Assembly (NCBI GenBank): GCA_900473185.1
Contig: UCKU01000011.1
Location: forward strand, 1-64,000
Length of the DNA stretch: 64,000 nucleotides
From: Hyphomicrobiales bacterium
Lineage (GTDB): Bacteria > Pseudomonadota > Alphaproteobacteria > Rhizobiales > Rhizobiaceae
Direction: 5' to 3'
Shown here: in pieces, positions 7,914 through 17,153 of the stretch
How the letters are laid out: each line of letters opens with the position of its first letter
Position numbering within the stretch: position 1 is the stretch's first letter
Translations under genes and position numbers: made by a program
Notes under the pieces: model-generated
Told to the model about the DNA's origin: nothing
What the model saw: the letters and a program-made list of their open reading frames with translations, nothing else
Databases searched by the model: none

Positions 7914-9655
7914 GCGGCTTCCCCTTCCGTTTCCGACTCCTGAACAAGGGCGATGAAGGCGTCCTCCATCGTCGGGTCCGGCTGTTTGCTGGTTGCGACG
8001 CGCGCCTTCAGCTCATCGGGCGAACCGAGCGCGATCGAGCGGCCGCGATAGATCAGCGAGATGCGGTCGCAATATTCGGCCTCGTCCATGAAATGCGTCG
8101 TCACGAGAACGGTCACGCCCTTTTCGACGAGCGCGTTGATATGGGTCCAGAATTCGCGCCGCGTGATCGGGTCGACGCCTGATGTCGGCTCATCGAGGAA
8201 GAGGGCGCGCGGCTCATGCATGACGGCGCAGGCGAGCGCCAGGCGCTGTTTCAGGCCGAGCGGCAGGTCCTTGGCCGAATGGCGCGCATGGCGGCCGAAA
8301 TCGAATATGTCGGTCATCAGCTCGATGCGCTCGTGCCGGCGGCCGCCCGAGAGACCGTAGACGCCGGCGAAGAATTCGAGGTTCTGCATGACGGTGAGAT
8401 CGCCGTAGAGCGAGAATTTCTGCGCCATGTAGCCGAGCTGGTTGCGGGCTTCGGCGGCATCCTTGCGCAGATCGAAACCGGCAACACGGCCTTCGCCCTC
8501 TGTCGGCTTCAACAGGCCGCAGAGCATCTTGAAGGTGGTGGATTTGCCGGCGCCATTCGGGCCGAGCAGGCCGAAGATCTCGCCGCGGCTTATATCGAAG
8601 GTGATCTTGTCGGCGGCGGTGAAATCCCCGAAGCGTTTGGTCAGGCCATGCGCCTCGATGACGGGACGATCACCCATTTCGCTTGGCGACCCCTGCGCTT
8701 CGGCGAGTTTCGAGCGCCCGCCCGGGCCGCCGCCGAGCATATCGATGAAGGCATCCTCGAAGCGGGGAGGGGTGGGCGCGAGCTTTGCTTCACCGCCGGC
8801 ATCACCGATATCAGGCGTCTCATCCTTGCCGGTGACGAGGCGGATGGCATCGCCCTGGATGACGCCGTCGATGACGCCTTTCGTCTGCAGGAGTTCGGCC
8901 AGCACCTGGCGCCTGCGGCCTGTCACGCCCGATACCTTGAAGACGCGGTCTTCCACGCGGCCGGTCAGATCATGCGGCTTGCCGGAAAAGAGCAGCTTGC
9001 CCTGATTGAGCAGCAGAACGTGGTCACAGGCCTCTGCCTCATCCAGATAGGCCGTGGACCAGAGCACGCCGATGCCTTCCTGCGTCAGGTTCTCGACCAT
9101 CTTCCAGAGATCGCGGCGCGAGATCGGATCAACGCCGACGCCCGGCTCATCGAGCAGCAGCAGGCGCGGCTTCTTCAGCAGCGCGCAGGCGAGGCCGAGC
9201 TTCTGTTTCATGCCGCCCGAGAGCTTGCCGGCAAGCCGCGTCGTGAAGCGCTTGAGATCGGTGAAGGTCAGCAGTTCCTCGAAGGCGCTCGTGCGTTCGG
9301 CCTTCGGCAGGCCGCGCAGATCGGCATAGAGATCGAGATTTTCCTGGACCGACAGGTCCTCATAGAGGCCGAAGCGCTGCGGCATGTAGCCGATCGAGGC
9401 CTGGATGGCAGCAGGGTTCTTCTGCGTATCGAAGCCCAGTACTTCCACCGTGCCGATATCCGGCATCATCAGGCCGGTCATCAGCCGGATCAGCGTCGTC
9501 TTGCCGGCGCCGTCGGGGCCGACGAGGCCGGTGATCGCGCCGCCCTTCACTTCGCCGGAGACGGCATCGAGTGCGGCCGGGCCATCGCCGAAGCGCTTGG
9601 TGACATCGGCAAGCCGCACCAGCGCTTCATCCTTTGGGCTGGGAGACGTGCTCAT
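7910..9655 (-). CDS. ybhF: Fused double ATP-binding subunit of ABC exporter (YbhF-like)
   Basis: A 581-residue protein with two ABC ATPase domains in tandem. Domain 1 has Walker [10 protein letters not shown] (residues 46-54), signature [15 protein letters not shown] and Walker [14 protein letters not shown]; domain 2 has Walker [10 protein letters not shown], Walker [14 protein letters not shown] and a degenerate signature [16 protein letters not shown] substituted second signature is also known from YbhF, so it is probably functional. Length and domain order match YbhF (about 578 residues). Both flanking overlaps are four bases. It powers export through the two downstream permeases, with the upstream HlyD-like protein as adaptor. 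Confidence 0.87.
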   Translation of the reverse strand: MSTSPSPKDEALVRLADVTKRFGDGPAALDAVSGEVKGGAITGLVGPDGAGKTTLIRLMTGLMMPDIGTVEVLGFDTQKNPAAIQASIGYMPQRFGLYEDLSVQENLDLYADLRGLPKAERTSAFEELLTFTDLKRFTTRLAGKLSGGMKQKLGLACALLKKPRLLLLDEPGVGVDPISRRDLWKMVENLTQEGIGVLWSTAYLDEAEACDHVLLLNQGKLLFSGKPHDLTGRVEDRVFKVSGVTGRRRQVLAELLQTKGVIDGVIQGDAIRLVTGKDETPDIGDAGGEAKLAPTPPRFEDAFIDMLGGGPGGRSKLAEAQGSPSEMGDRPVIEAHGLTKRFGDFTAADKITFDISRGEIFGLLGPNGAGKSTTFKMLCGLLKPTEGEGRVAGFDLRKDAAEARNQLGYMAQKFSLYGDLTVMQNLEFFAGVYGLSGGRRHERIELMTDIFDFGRHARHSAKDLPLGLKQRLALACAVMHEPRALFLDEPTSGVDPITRREFWTHINALVEKGVTVLVTTHFMDEAEYCDRISLIYRGRSIALGSPDELKARVATSKQPDPTMEDAFIALVQESETEGEAA

Positions 9656-10659
9656 TGTGCGGCCAGCGAGGGAAAGCGCACGGTGACCGGCATGCCCTGG
9701 CGCAGATCCGGGCCGGGCTTGTCGATGACGATGCGCAGGCGATAGACGAGATCGGTGCGAAGCTCCGGCGTCTCGACCGATTTCGGCGTGAATTCCGCGA
9801 CCGGCGAAATGAAGCCGATCGTGCCTTCATAGGGCTTGTCCGGCTGCGTATCGGAGGTCACCTGTACCTTCATGCCGGGATGCAGGCGGCCGAGATCGCC
9901 TTCCGCGACATAGCTGCGCACCCAGACCGGCTGGGTCAGCGAGAGCACAAAGACGGTATCGGCCGGCGAAACGATGGCGCCAGGCTCCCGCACACGAGAG
10001 AGGATGACGCCGTCATTCGGGGCGCGCAGTTCGGTATCGCCAAGCGAGATACGGGCGGAGACCAGCGCGGATTGGGCGGCCTTCAATTGCGCTTCGGCAG
10101 CGGCGATATCTTCCACACGGGTGCCTTCCTGCAGAAGCTTCAGGGCCTGGTTTACGGAATCGGCGCGTGCTGCGGCCATTGACCGGTTGGCTGTCGCCTC
10201 ATCGAGACTTGCCTCCGATATCGTGCCCTGTGGGCGGAGCTGGCGCGCGCGGTCGTAGGCGATGTTGGCATTGCTGAGCGCCGCAAGGCTTTCATCGTAG
10301 GATGCTTGTGCCTGGGCGATTTCCGTCGGGCGGGGGCCGGCCTTCAGCTTGTCGAGTGTCGCCTGAAGTGCGGTGACATTGGCCTCGGCGGAGGCGACGG
10401 CTGCCTCATTGGGTGTGGCATCCAGTTTGCCCAGCACATCGCCGCTCCTGATCATGTCGCCTTCATCGACAGCAAGCGAAGCAAGCCGACCATTGACGCG
10501 GAAGCCGAGAGAGACCTGGCGGATATCGACATTGCCATAGAGCGCGAATTCCCTTGATCGCTCCGGCAGCCAGCCGAGCTTCTGGGGCAGGCCATACCAC
10601 CAGGCGGCGGCACCCGCAGCGAGGAGAATGACGATGGCAAGGGGGAGGAGCCGTCTCAT
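9652..10659 (-). CDS. ybhG: HlyD-family membrane fusion protein (YbhG-like)
   Basis: A 335-residue periplasmic adaptor. It has one N-terminal membrane anchor ([20 protein letters not shown]), a biotinyl/lipoyl half-motif ([19 protein letters not shown]), a long coiled-coil hairpin of Ala/Gln/Glu-rich heptads (about residues 85-200), the second half-motif ([22 protein letters not shown]) and a beta-barrel domain. The ATG at 10659 is chosen because it overlaps the cecR stop by four bases and has GGAAA upstream. It links the inner-membrane exporter to an outer-membrane channel that is not encoded nearby. Confidence 0.85.
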   Translation of the reverse strand: MRRLLPLAIVILLAAGAAAWWYGLPQKLGWLPERSREFALYGNVDIRQVSLGFRVNGRLASLAVDEGDMIRSGDVLGKLDATPNEAAVASAEANVTALQATLDKLKAGPRPTEIAQAQASYDESLAALSNANIAYDRARQLRPQGTISEASLDEATANRSMAAARADSVNQALKLLQEGTRVEDIAAAEAQLKAAQSALVSARISLGDTELRAPNDGVILSRVREPGAIVSPADTVFVLSLTQPVWVRSYVAEGDLGRLHPGMKVQVTSDTQPDKPYEGTIGFISPVAEFTPKSVETPELRTDLVYRLRIVIDKPGPDLRQGMPVTVRFPSLAAQ

Positions 10660-11345
10660 CTTGTATTTCCTTTCGCCGGACGTAGCTGGCCGACAAGTTC
10701 TGCAACGAGGTTGCGCAGGGTCTGGAGTTGTTCTGACCCGACCGACTGCCACTCCATCTGGGCGAGAACGGCCGCATGGGCGACGCGGAAGACCATGATG
10801 TTGCCGACGAAGGCGAGGGTGCGCAGCCGCACATGTTCGCTGGCCGGGTCTTCCTGCAGGATGGTGCCGATCATCCGCCGCGCCATTTCGATCATCGGAC
10901 GCATGAGGCCCTGATAGACACGGGCGAAGGCCTCCGTCGGCTCCATCTGCTCGCGGATGATGAAGCGCGCCCAGGGCTCGGACTCCTTGCTGACGAAAAG
11001 GCTGACCATGGTCGCGCCCATCTCCGTCAGCAAGCGCCGCGCATCCTCTTCGCTCAGTTTCCGACCCGCAGCCTCGAGCGCCATGAGATGGGCGCCGATC
11101 TGCTGGCGCAGGGGACCGACATGGCGGTCGATGCGCGAGACCAGATATTCCGCCGTCGCGACATAGAGGCCTTCCTTGCCGCCGAAATAGTAGGGGATGG
11201 CCTGCAGGTTGACGCCTGCAGCCTCGCTCAGCTGCCGAGTCGAGGTGCCGTCGAAGCCGTATCGGCCGAAGACATCAAGGGCCGCGGATAGCAGCTTTTC
11301 CCGGGTTATTTCGGCGCGGTTTGATTGGTTTTGTTCATCAGTCAT
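10656..11345 (-). CDS. cecR: TetR family regulator (CecR-like) of the exporter operon
   Basis: A 229-residue TetR regulator. The N-terminal helix-turn-helix reads [20 protein letters not shown] then [20 protein letters not shown] (about residues 14-60). The C-terminal domain (roughly 80-220) resembles DUF1956, the domain of Escherichia coli CecR (YbiH), which likewise heads ybhGFSR. First gene of the operon and therefore probably autoregulated; two short inverted repeats lie in its upstream DNA (11365-11391). The inducer is unknown. Confidence 0.83.
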   Translation of the reverse strand: MTDEQNQSNRAEITREKLLSAALDVFGRYGFDGTSTRQLSEAAGVNLQAIPYYFGGKEGLYVATAEYLVSRIDRHVGPLRQQIGAHLMALEAAGRKLSEEDARRLLTEMGATMVSLFVSKESEPWARFIIREQMEPTEAFARVYQGLMRPMIEMARRMIGTILQEDPASEHVRLRTLAFVGNIMVFRVAHAAVLAQMEWQSVGSEQLQTLRNLVAELVGQLRPAKGNTR

Positions 11346-11364
11346 GCCTCATATGTATACTCAA

Positions 11365-11391
11365 TGAAACTTTCAGTCAATCGAATGATTG
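11365..11391. promoter_or_regulatory. Candidate CecR operator pair
   Basis: Two adjacent inverted repeats 20-46 bp upstream of the cecR start: TGAAA C TTTCA (11365-11375) and CAATC GAAT GATTG (11378-11391). Both are AT-rich dyads suited to TetR-type binding. The assignment is by position only. Confidence 0.45.
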
Positions 11392-11522
11392 TTTATCTTG
11401 GCAAGTCCGCCCGGATGTGTATGAGGGTTGCGGGCGCGAGCCGCCAGTATATTTACGTTTACTGTCGGCGCGTTTACCGTTTCGTACTTCCGTAAAGGCT
11501 AATATTCTGGCTGAATGGGAGG

Positions 11523-11810
11523 ATGAGAAACCGCCCCGTCATGCCAATCGCTGCAAGACATGCCTGGAGAGCGCTGCTTGCGAGCGCGGCTCTTGCTCTT
11601 CCTGTGACCATGGCTTGCGCTGACGACATTGCGCCCGGAAAAGGCAATCGCATTCAGAACGAGGTGGTGAAACCATCTCCTCATGATGGACAGCTGACGG
11701 CGCCGCATATGAGCGCGGTCTGGTGGCTGCGGATCAGGCGAGAGCCACAGCAGGCTGATCAGCCTGATCGTTCAAAGCAGGTTTTCGTGCGCAGCGACAA
11801 CCAGCCGTGA
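11523..11810 (+). CDS. Small secreted protein of unknown function
   Basis: A 95-residue reading frame with a convincing signal peptide (RHAWRALLASAALALPVTMACA, cleaved at about residue 32) followed by about 60 polar residues. The ATG at 11523 follows GGGAGG without a spacer, and an internal ATG at 11541 is an alternative start. No family is recognised. It stands alone between the divergent cecR operon and the convergent SDR gene. Coding status is only moderately supported. Confidence 0.4.
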   Translation: MRNRPVMPIAARHAWRALLASAALALPVTMACADDIAPGKGNRIQNEVVKPSPHDGQLTAPHMSAVWWLRIRREPQQADQPDRSKQVFVRSDNQP

Positions 11811-11885
11811 TCCCGGCCACCATGGCCTCACCTGAAGCGTTGCGCGTCCATGCTCAGGCACAGTGGGCGCCTTAACTCACAGAGC

Positions 11886-12764
11886 CTACGCATCGGGCTT
11901 TCCGAAAGCCGATTCCGGCTTGCGAACCGGAGCCGTAGTGCTCGTCTCCGGCCGATGGGGGCTCGGATCCCTTTTGCGGCGCTGAGCCCGGCCGATCAGG
12001 CGCAGGGCCACCGCTGAGGGCAAGATTCTCGCAATGAAGGCGGCGAGCTTCGAAGAGATGCCGGGAATGACGAGGCGGCGGCCGGACTTGAAACCCTGCC
12101 ATGCCTGCTCGGCCACATAGTCGGCATCGAGCTTGGGCAGAACCTTGAAGAGGGCAGCCCGGTCGGCACCGGATTTTTCCAGAAAGTCGGTCGAGACAGG
12201 GCCGGGGGCGACGCAGGTTACCGTCACACCGAAGCGGCGGACCTCCTCGTGAAGGGCGGTCGAGAAGGCGCGCACGAAATTCTTGCTGGCGTAATAGAAG
12301 GCCATGTAGGGGCCGGGCGCGAAACCGGCGACGGAGCCGAGATTGATGACGCCGCCGCTGCGCCGCGCTACCATGCCCGGCAGGAAGCGCAGGGTCATGT
12401 CGGCGAGCGCGCGGATGTTGACGTCGATGATCCCCAGCTGCTCATCGGCGGGCAGGGAGGTTGCCGCGCCGCGCAGGCCGTAGCCGGCGCTGTTGACCAG
12501 AACGCTGCAGGCGAGCCCGTTTTCAGCGAGATAGGATTCCAGCCGGGCGGACGCATCCGCAGAGGCGAGGTCGAGTTCGATCGTGAAGGCTTCGCCGCCC
12601 GCCTGCGTAATCTCCGTTGCTGCAGCCGCAAGGCCTTCGGCGGAGCGCGCCACGAGCACGGTGATATTGCCCTCGCGTGCGGCAACTCGGGCAATGGCCC
12701 GCCCAATGCCGCGGGACGCTCCGAGAACGACGACAGCCAAGCGCTGCTCGGCGCTTTCGCTCAT
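11886..12764 (-). CDS. Short-chain dehydrogenase/reductase
   Basis: A 292-residue SDR with the cofactor motif GASRGIGRA (about residues 15-23), NSAGYG (about 91-96) and the active-site pair Tyr-x-x-x-Lys in YYASKNFVRAF (about 157-167). The C-terminal extension after residue 240 contains PSAVALRLIGRAQRRKR and a basic, low-complexity tail, as in the DltE/YqjQ-like SDR group that acts on lipid or ketoacyl substrates. Its ATG overlaps the stop of the upstream acyltransferase-like gene by four bases (12761-12764), so the two proteins are made together and probably act on the same compound. Confidence 0.85.
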   Translation of the reverse strand: MSESAEQRLAVVVLGASRGIGRAIARVAAREGNITVLVARSAEGLAAAATEITQAGGEAFTIELDLASADASARLESYLAENGLACSVLVNSAGYGLRGAATSLPADEQLGIIDVNIRALADMTLRFLPGMVARRSGGVINLGSVAGFAPGPYMAFYYASKNFVRAFSTALHEEVRRFGVTVTCVAPGPVSTDFLEKSGADRAALFKVLPKLDADYVAEQAWQGFKSGRRLVIPGISSKLAAFIARILPSAVALRLIGRAQRRKRDPSPHRPETSTTAPVRKPESAFGKPDA

Positions 12765-13546
12765 GGGACAATTCCCGCAATCGATATGCCGGCGGGCTTT
12801 CCCGCCTGCGGCAGCCCTCTGACCTCGTCAGTGACTTCGCCGTTCAGGATCTTTTCGAACCGCTCCAATGCCCGGGCGATGCTGGCGCCATCCATGACGC
12901 GGTGGTCATAGTGGATGCGCACGGTGACTGTGCCGTCAGCATCGATCGGGCCGTAGTTCAACAGCGTGGTGAGCGGCGTCAGGGGATTCAAGGATTCGGC
13001 GCCGAGGCCGGAATAGACAGAGAACTGGAACGTGCCGAAATAATGCCCACGCCGTTTTGCCAGGTTGAGCCCGAGCCACATCATGGACCAGCGGATGAGG
13101 GCAGGCGCCCGGGCAAGTTTGAGCGAACGCCGGAAGTCCTTGATCTCGCCAATCGGCAGCGAGCGGGCGTCGCGGATCAGCTTTTCCAGCTCGGGAATGG
13201 GGCGCTGTTCCGGCCCCTTTATTTTGCTCAGGAGGACGATCCGCTCGCCCTCATGCTCGCGCTCATGGGCGATGGAGGCCACGCTTTCAGGATATTCGTA
13301 GAGCTGATGAATCGGGAATTTGATATAGGCGCGCCGGAGATCCGGGGTCTCCTTCGACAGCAGCGCATAGCCTTTCAGGAACAGCACGGTCCATGACGGG
13401 CGCGGATCGCAGGCGCTTCTCGCTTCCAGCAGCGGGCGGATATTCATCTGCCGCTGCACGGTGACGCGCGGGATGCCGATCGAAAATCGCATGAGATCTC
13501 CGACGAGCCGCCTTGCGGGCGAAAGTCTGATTGTTCGTCCCCTCAT
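12761..13546 (-). CDS. Stand-alone 2-oxoacid dehydrogenase E2-type acyltransferase domain
   Basis: A 261-residue protein matching only the catalytic (chloramphenicol acetyltransferase-like) domain of dihydrolipoamide acyltransferases. The active-site motif H-x-x-x-D-G is present as HRVMDG (His215, Asp219, Gly220). There is no lipoyl domain and no E1-binding domain, and no E1 or E3 gene nearby, so it is not an ordinary component of a dehydrogenase complex. It may transfer an acyl group from CoA to an unknown acceptor. It is the first gene of a two-gene unit with the SDR. Its upstream DNA carries a family A palindromic repeat. Confidence 0.72.
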   Translation of the reverse strand: MRGRTIRLSPARRLVGDLMRFSIGIPRVTVQRQMNIRPLLEARSACDPRPSWTVLFLKGYALLSKETPDLRRAYIKFPIHQLYEYPESVASIAHEREHEGERIVLLSKIKGPEQRPIPELEKLIRDARSLPIGEIKDFRRSLKLARAPALIRWSMMWLGLNLAKRRGHYFGTFQFSVYSGLGAESLNPLTPLTTLLNYGPIDADGTVTVRIHYDHRVMDGASIARALERFEKILNGEVTDEVRGLPQAGKPAGISIAGIVP

Positions 13547-13560
13547 CCTGCTGCTCCTCC

Positions 13561-13665
13561 TAGAGCATTTCCGTTTTTCCCCGAAACACGGAAATGCTCT
13601 ATCTCCTTGTTTTCACGCAATTCCGGAGGCAAAACCGCCGCACACTTTTGCTCGAATTGCTCTAA
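13561..13665. repeat. Full-length rhizobial palindromic repeat, family A
   Basis: Two consecutive hairpins. Left: TAGAGCATTTCCG (13561-13573) with CGGAAATGCTCTA (13589-13601), a perfect 13-bp stem. Right: GCAATTC and GAATTGC arms enclosing GCAAAA/TTTTGC. The element fills the gap between the acyltransferase-like and methyltransferase-like genes and supplies the TAG stop codon of the latter (13662-13664). A second full copy lies at 29046-29151. Confidence 0.8.
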
Positions 13666-14255
13666 TAGAGATAAGGGATGATCCGCTTCGTCCTGTCCAT
13701 ATAGGCGCGGTATTCAGGGCCAAAAACATCCATCATCATACGCTCTTCCTTGTCCACCCGCAGGAAGAACAGCACGGCAAAGCCGACGAGGCCAGCCAGA
13801 CCTGCCACCCAATTCGACAGAAGGAAAGCCTGGGCGAGGCCCATCAGCATGAAGGAAGTGTACATGGGGTGGCGCACCAGCGCGTAGGGACCTGATGATA
13901 TCAGCTCGTGCTTCTGGCGGATTTCCAGCGTGATGGACCAGTTTCGTCCCAGTTGCTTGTGTGTCCTGCGAAAGACCCACATGGCGAGCGCGAAGATGGC
14001 GGCCCCAAGCACGACCGCCCACAGATGGGCAGGGTAGTCGGCAGCTTTCGGGATGCCTGTCGCGACGTAAAATCCCGGCACGATCGCGAGCCCCGCGAGA
14101 GCCGCCGCAAGGGCTATCTTCTCGGAGACGCTCCGCTGGCTGCTGACGACGGGCACACGCTTGCCGCGGCGCTCAAACGGGTATCGAATGACGTACCATG
14201 CGACAATTCCGAGGACCCAGACGATCTCGCCAATGGTGTGAACTGACAAGCTCAA
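13662..14255 (-). CDS. Isoprenylcysteine carboxyl methyltransferase-like membrane protein
   Basis: A 197-residue integral membrane protein with about five helices. The C-terminal half has the ICMT/PEMT family pattern: GPYALVRHPMYTSFML (about residues 122-137, cofactor-binding RHP.Y), then RVDKEERMMMDVFGPEYRAY (about 166-185) and RTKRIIPYLY at the end. Bacterial members use S-adenosylmethionine to methylate lipophilic or small carboxylate substrates; the true substrate is unknown. The stop codon lies inside the family A repeat. Confidence 0.78.
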   Translation of the reverse strand: MSLSVHTIGEIVWVLGIVAWYVIRYPFERRGKRVPVVSSQRSVSEKIALAAALAGLAIVPGFYVATGIPKAADYPAHLWAVVLGAAIFALAMWVFRRTHKQLGRNWSITLEIRQKHELISSGPYALVRHPMYTSFMLMGLAQAFLLSNWVAGLAGLVGFAVLFFLRVDKEERMMMDVFGPEYRAYMDRTKRIIPYLY

Positions 14256-14275
14256 ATCGGCACCAGAACCTTTCC

Positions 14276-14297
14276 ACGATCCGTTTTCCGGGATCGT
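14276..14297 (-). terminator. Stem-loop after lipoprotein gene
   Basis: ACGATCC (14276-14282) pairs with GGATCGT (14291-14297) across a T/C-rich loop, 13 bases beyond the stop of the minus-strand lipoprotein gene. A modest stem without a strong T-run. Confidence 0.45.
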
Positions 14298-14309
14298 CCT
14301 GCTTTTCTA

Positions 14310-14900
14310 TCAACCCGTATTCATCTCCCGCAGATTTGTAATGAATTGCTGCGGGCGAAGCCAGATGCCGGGCGTCTTATAGCCCATATGTTTGGCGATA
14401 TCGGCTACGAAAGCATTGCAATTGTAGACGGTCGCCTCCCAGAGACGGCTACGCGCCTGCAGGCCCCTGATATAGGCGACCGTGCTGTCATATTCGGCGT
14501 CGGTCAGCATCACGCGCCAGCTTGCCGAGCGGTATTGTTCCTCGAGGTCTCCATCCGTTGGGCCTGTCGTGGCGGGCACAGGAATGAAGTGGCCGATCAC
14601 ATAGGGCGCGGCATCTTCCGAAGCCGGGGCAAGTCCGGCAACATCGGGATTGATCATTCTTCCGTTCTTGTCGACGCTCCCGAAAACGACATAGGTGTGA
14701 CCGTAGGTCAGCGCGTAACGCGAGCGGAACTCGATGAAACGCCGCCCCGCCTGGTTTTGAGCCGTGGCCGGTTTCTTCAGGTCACGGGCATCGGATGTAT
14801 AACGTGGCTGGGGGGCTTTATCTTCTGACTGACACGATGATACCACAACCGCCAAAATAGCGACCAAGCACAAGCGGCTTCTTCCAAGCGCCATCAACAC
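14310..14900 (-). CDS. Lipoprotein with possible papain-like hydrolase fold
   Basis: A 196-residue predicted lipoprotein; the signal sequence ends in a lipobox VVSSC (Cys at about residue 23), so the mature protein is probably anchored in the periplasm or outer membrane. The body contains YALTYGHTYVVFGSVD (a conserved His) and, near the end, VYNCNAFVADIAKHMGYK with a Cys in a helix-start context. A Cys and a His in this order of secondary structure resemble permuted NlpC/P60-LRAT or YiiX-type hydrolases, but this is only a pattern impression. Either of two nearby ATGs (14900 or 14894) may be the start. Neighbours do not suggest a role. Confidence 0.65.
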   Translation of the reverse strand: MLMALGRSRLCLVAILAVVVSSCQSEDKAPQPRYTSDARDLKKPATAQNQAGRRFIEFRSRYALTYGHTYVVFGSVDKNGRMINPDVAGLAPASEDAAPYVIGHFIPVPATTGPTDGDLEEQYRSASWRVMLTDAEYDSTVAYIRGLQARSRLWEATVYNCNAFVADIAKHMGYKTPGIWLRPQQFITNLREMNTG

Positions 14901-15013
14901 GCTCCATGTGCAGGCTCCTGCGAATGCGGGCCTGATGATGCCAGCTGATGCGCCGTTCCTGCGTCCTGAATGGCAGGCGGGATCAATCCTGGCCGTTTTA
15001 GGATGTTAGAGAG

Positions 15014-15038
15014 AGGAAGGGCCTATCGAGCCCTTCCT
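15014..15038 (-). terminator. Stem-loop after small lipoprotein gene
   Basis: Perfect 9-bp stem AGGAAGGGC (15014-15022) and GCCCTTCCT (15030-15038) with a seven-base loop, 17 bases past the stop of the 39-residue lipoprotein gene on the minus strand. Confidence 0.6.
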
Positions 15039-15054
15039 AAGTGTTATGCGAATT

Positions 15055-15174
15055 TTACTTGTAGACGGCCGTTGCAGGCGGTGGAGCTTTCCCCTTGCCT
15101 TTACCAATCGACCCGCAGGCACTCAGATTGGCCACCGCAAGCGTTGCGAGGATCACGAATAAAATTCTGCTCAT
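15055..15174 (-). CDS. 39-residue lipoprotein
   Basis: A very short gene found by reading the minus strand: an ATG at 15174 preceded by the purine-rich AGAGGACTTA, a hydrophobic stretch RILFVILATLAVANL, the lipobox LSAC (Cys20), then a small mature peptide with GKGKGKAPPP and a C-terminal AVYK. It is flanked by its own stem-loop terminator. Tiny lipoproteins of this layout (entericidin-like in size) are common in rhizobia and probably reside in the outer membrane or periplasm. The function is unknown. Confidence 0.72.
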   Translation of the reverse strand: MSRILFVILATLAVANLSACGSIGKGKGKAPPPATAVYK

Positions 15175-15340
15175 TAAGTCCTCTCCTCATCCTGGTGCAG
15201 GCCTGAAAGACTGCACCTCAAAGTTTGACGATAATCGGCACCTTGGACAGTGCGGGAGTGATGCAATGTGCAACGAATCTACATTAGCAGATACTTACCG
15301 GTGTGGCCAACCCCGCAATTTCACATGGTAAACGGGACTG

Positions 15341-15440
15341 AAGCATGTCGTGATCCGTCAAGTCCGCTCGCCACGCTTCAGGCTTTCGTTTTCGCATGTC
15401 GTTATCGCAAAACCGCGGCGCACTTTTGCGCGACATGCTT
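15341..15440. repeat. Intergenic palindromic repeat, family C
   Basis: Outer arms AAGCATGTCG (15341-15350) and CGACATGCTT (15431-15440) are perfectly complementary. A second GCATGTCG inside (about 15395) can also pair with the right arm, next to CGCAAAA/TTTTGCG. The middle part CGCAAAACCGC.GCGCACTTTTGCG resembles the right half of family A. It abuts the stop codon of the L,D-transpeptidase gene. Confidence 0.7.
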
Positions 15441-16042
15441 TAAATGACGACCACACGTGTTCCCACCCGGGTGCGGGAGTAGAGGTCGACGATGTTTGCA
15501 TTGGTCAGGCGAATGCAGCCGTTCGACACCGCATGACCGATCGACCAGGGCGCGTTGGTTCCGTGCAGCCGGAAGAGCGTGTCCTGGCCGCCCTGGTAGA
15601 GGTAAAGGGCCGCAGCCCCCAGCGGGTTGTCCGGTCCTCCCGGCACGCCATCGGCATATTGGGCGAGCCGCGGCTTGCGCGCGATCATGTCGTCGGTGGG
15701 CTTCCATGAGGGCCACTCCGCCTTGCGGCCGATCGTGGCCTCGCCCTTGAAGCTTAAGCCTTCCTCGCCAACGGCGACGCCATAGCGCGTGGCAACGCCG
15801 CCGTCCTCGACGAAATAGAGATAGCGTGAACCCGTATCGACGACGATGGTGCCGGGCGGTTCGCTGCCGTCATAGGCCACTTCCTGCCGGCGATAGCGGG
15901 GATCGGCATCCGGGTCCCTTCCCAAAACCCGGTAGCCCAGCGGCGGGCCATCCGATGTCGTACTGCATCCATGAAGCATCAGAGCCAGGCTGCCCAATAC
16001 GAGACCCCGGCGCGTGACGGCTGCCCTTTCGTTCATTTCCAC
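15440..16042 (-). CDS. L,D-transpeptidase (YkuD/ErfK family) lipoprotein
   Basis: A 200-residue protein with a twin-arginine-containing N-terminus (AVTRRGLVLGSLALML) and a lipobox ending at Cys26 (LMLHGC), so exported and lipid-anchored. The YkuD catalytic domain covers about residues 63-200 with the motif His160-Gly, then His170 and SNGCIRL with catalytic Cys176. Such enzymes form 3-3 peptidoglycan cross-links or attach proteins to peptidoglycan in the periplasm. The ErfK-type rhizobial paralogues are numerous; the specific role is not visible. The upstream region leads to a divergent SDR gene. Confidence 0.88.
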   Translation of the reverse strand: MEMNERAAVTRRGLVLGSLALMLHGCSTTSDGPPLGYRVLGRDPDADPRYRRQEVAYDGSEPPGTIVVDTGSRYLYFVEDGGVATRYGVAVGEEGLSFKGEATIGRKAEWPSWKPTDDMIARKPRLAQYADGVPGGPDNPLGAAALYLYQGGQDTLFRLHGTNAPWSIGHAVSNGCIRLTNANIVDLYSRTRVGTRVVVI

Positions 16043-16238
16043 CTACCCTCAGTCAGCTTCGATGTTTTCTGGTCAGCAGCGGGCTCATCTCCGGCCCGTT
16101 AGCTTCTGTGGAATTGCGTATCTGGCAGGCGGACAAGCTGCGCAACTTGTAATAGTATGCATTTCGATCATTCACGAATCTCCTTGCCTCAGCCACTCGT
16201 TTTGCAAGAGTATTAGAATACTGGAATGGAAGGAAGCG

Positions 16239-16994
16239 ATGAAACTTTGCCTGGAAGGAAAAGTCGCGATCGTGACGGGTGCGGGCTCCGGTATCGGGGC
16301 TGCCGTTTCCCGGCAGCTCGCCAACGAGGGTGCCGAGATCGTCGTTGCCGATCTAAATGAGGATGCTGCGCACAAGACTGCCGCGGCAATTGCTGCGGAC
16401 GGCGGTCGCGCCCGCGCCTTTGTCGTCGATGTGACCGATTTCGAGGCGGTGCAGAGGCTTGTCCAATTTGCCGTCGAGGAATGCGGCGGTCTTAATCTCG
16501 CCGTCAATAATGCCGGGGTCGATGGCGTGAGGGCGGCAGTCGCAGACTATCCGCTCGACGATTGGCACAGATTGATGAACGTCAATCTGAATAGCGTTTT
16601 CTACTGCATGAAATACGAGATCGGCGCGATGCTGAAATCTGGCGGGGGAGCAATCGTGAACATGTCGTCGGCCCTTGGGGCCGTCGGGTTGCCGACCGCG
16701 GCCGCCTATACCACAGCCAAGCACGGCCTTGTCGGACTGACGAAGGTCGCCGCGATAGAATATGCGCGATATGGAATCCGGGTAAACGCTGTCGGTCCCG
16801 GCTGGATCGATACGCCACTCCTGTCGGAGCATATGGAAGCAGCGAGCACACGGCGGATGGCGGCGCTGCAGCCAATGTGCCGGCGGGGAACACCTGATGA
16901 GGTCGCCAATCTCGTCAGCTTCCTGCTGTCCGAGCAGGCGAGCTTCATTACAGGCGCTCATTACCTGGTGGATGGGGCCTATACTGCTCACTAG
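16239..16994 (+). CDS. SDR family oxidoreductase (FabG-like)
   Basis: A 251-residue classical SDR: TGAGSGIGAA (about residues 14-23), acidic Asp after strand 2 (VVADLN) favouring NAD(H), NNAG (about 90-93), catalytic Ser in NMSSALG (about 143) and YTTAKHG (Tyr/Lys about 156/160), and the C-terminal GAHYLVDGAYTAH. The ATG at 16239 is preferred to an upstream in-frame one because the protein begins there with the standard FabG-type N-terminus and AAGGAAGC precedes it. The palindrome AGTATT AG AATACT (16209-16222) lies just upstream and may be an operator. The substrate is unknown. Confidence 0.85.
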   Translation: MKLCLEGKVAIVTGAGSGIGAAVSRQLANEGAEIVVADLNEDAAHKTAAAIAADGGRARAFVVDVTDFEAVQRLVQFAVEECGGLNLAVNNAGVDGVRAAVADYPLDDWHRLMNVNLNSVFYCMKYEIGAMLKSGGGAIVNMSSALGAVGLPTAAAYTTAKHGLVGLTKVAAIEYARYGIRVNAVGPGWIDTPLLSEHMEAASTRRMAALQPMCRRGTPDEVANLVSFLLSEQASFITGAHYLVDGAYTAH

Positions 16995-17153
16995 ATGGGA
17001 GCTTTTAAGAGGTTGTTGTCCATTCGGAGCCCGGCACAGGTTTGCAGAAATCACGCGACCTTGCCGGTTCAGCAGCATACCCTAGATTGAAGCTGCGCGG
17101 GATTCTCGCGGCCGATGTACATGCCGTTGTTCTCAACACAAAGGGCTTCCATC

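Noticed and set aside
6690..7943. A 417-residue plus-strand frame opposite the ABC-2 permeases
   Set aside because: Charged, repetitive text and no family; the minus strand encodes recognisable permeases with overlapping starts and stops.
9652..10752. Longer start for the HlyD-like protein at 10752
   Set aside because: The extra 31 residues overlap cecR heavily, while the ATG at 10659 overlaps by four bases and has a ribosome site.
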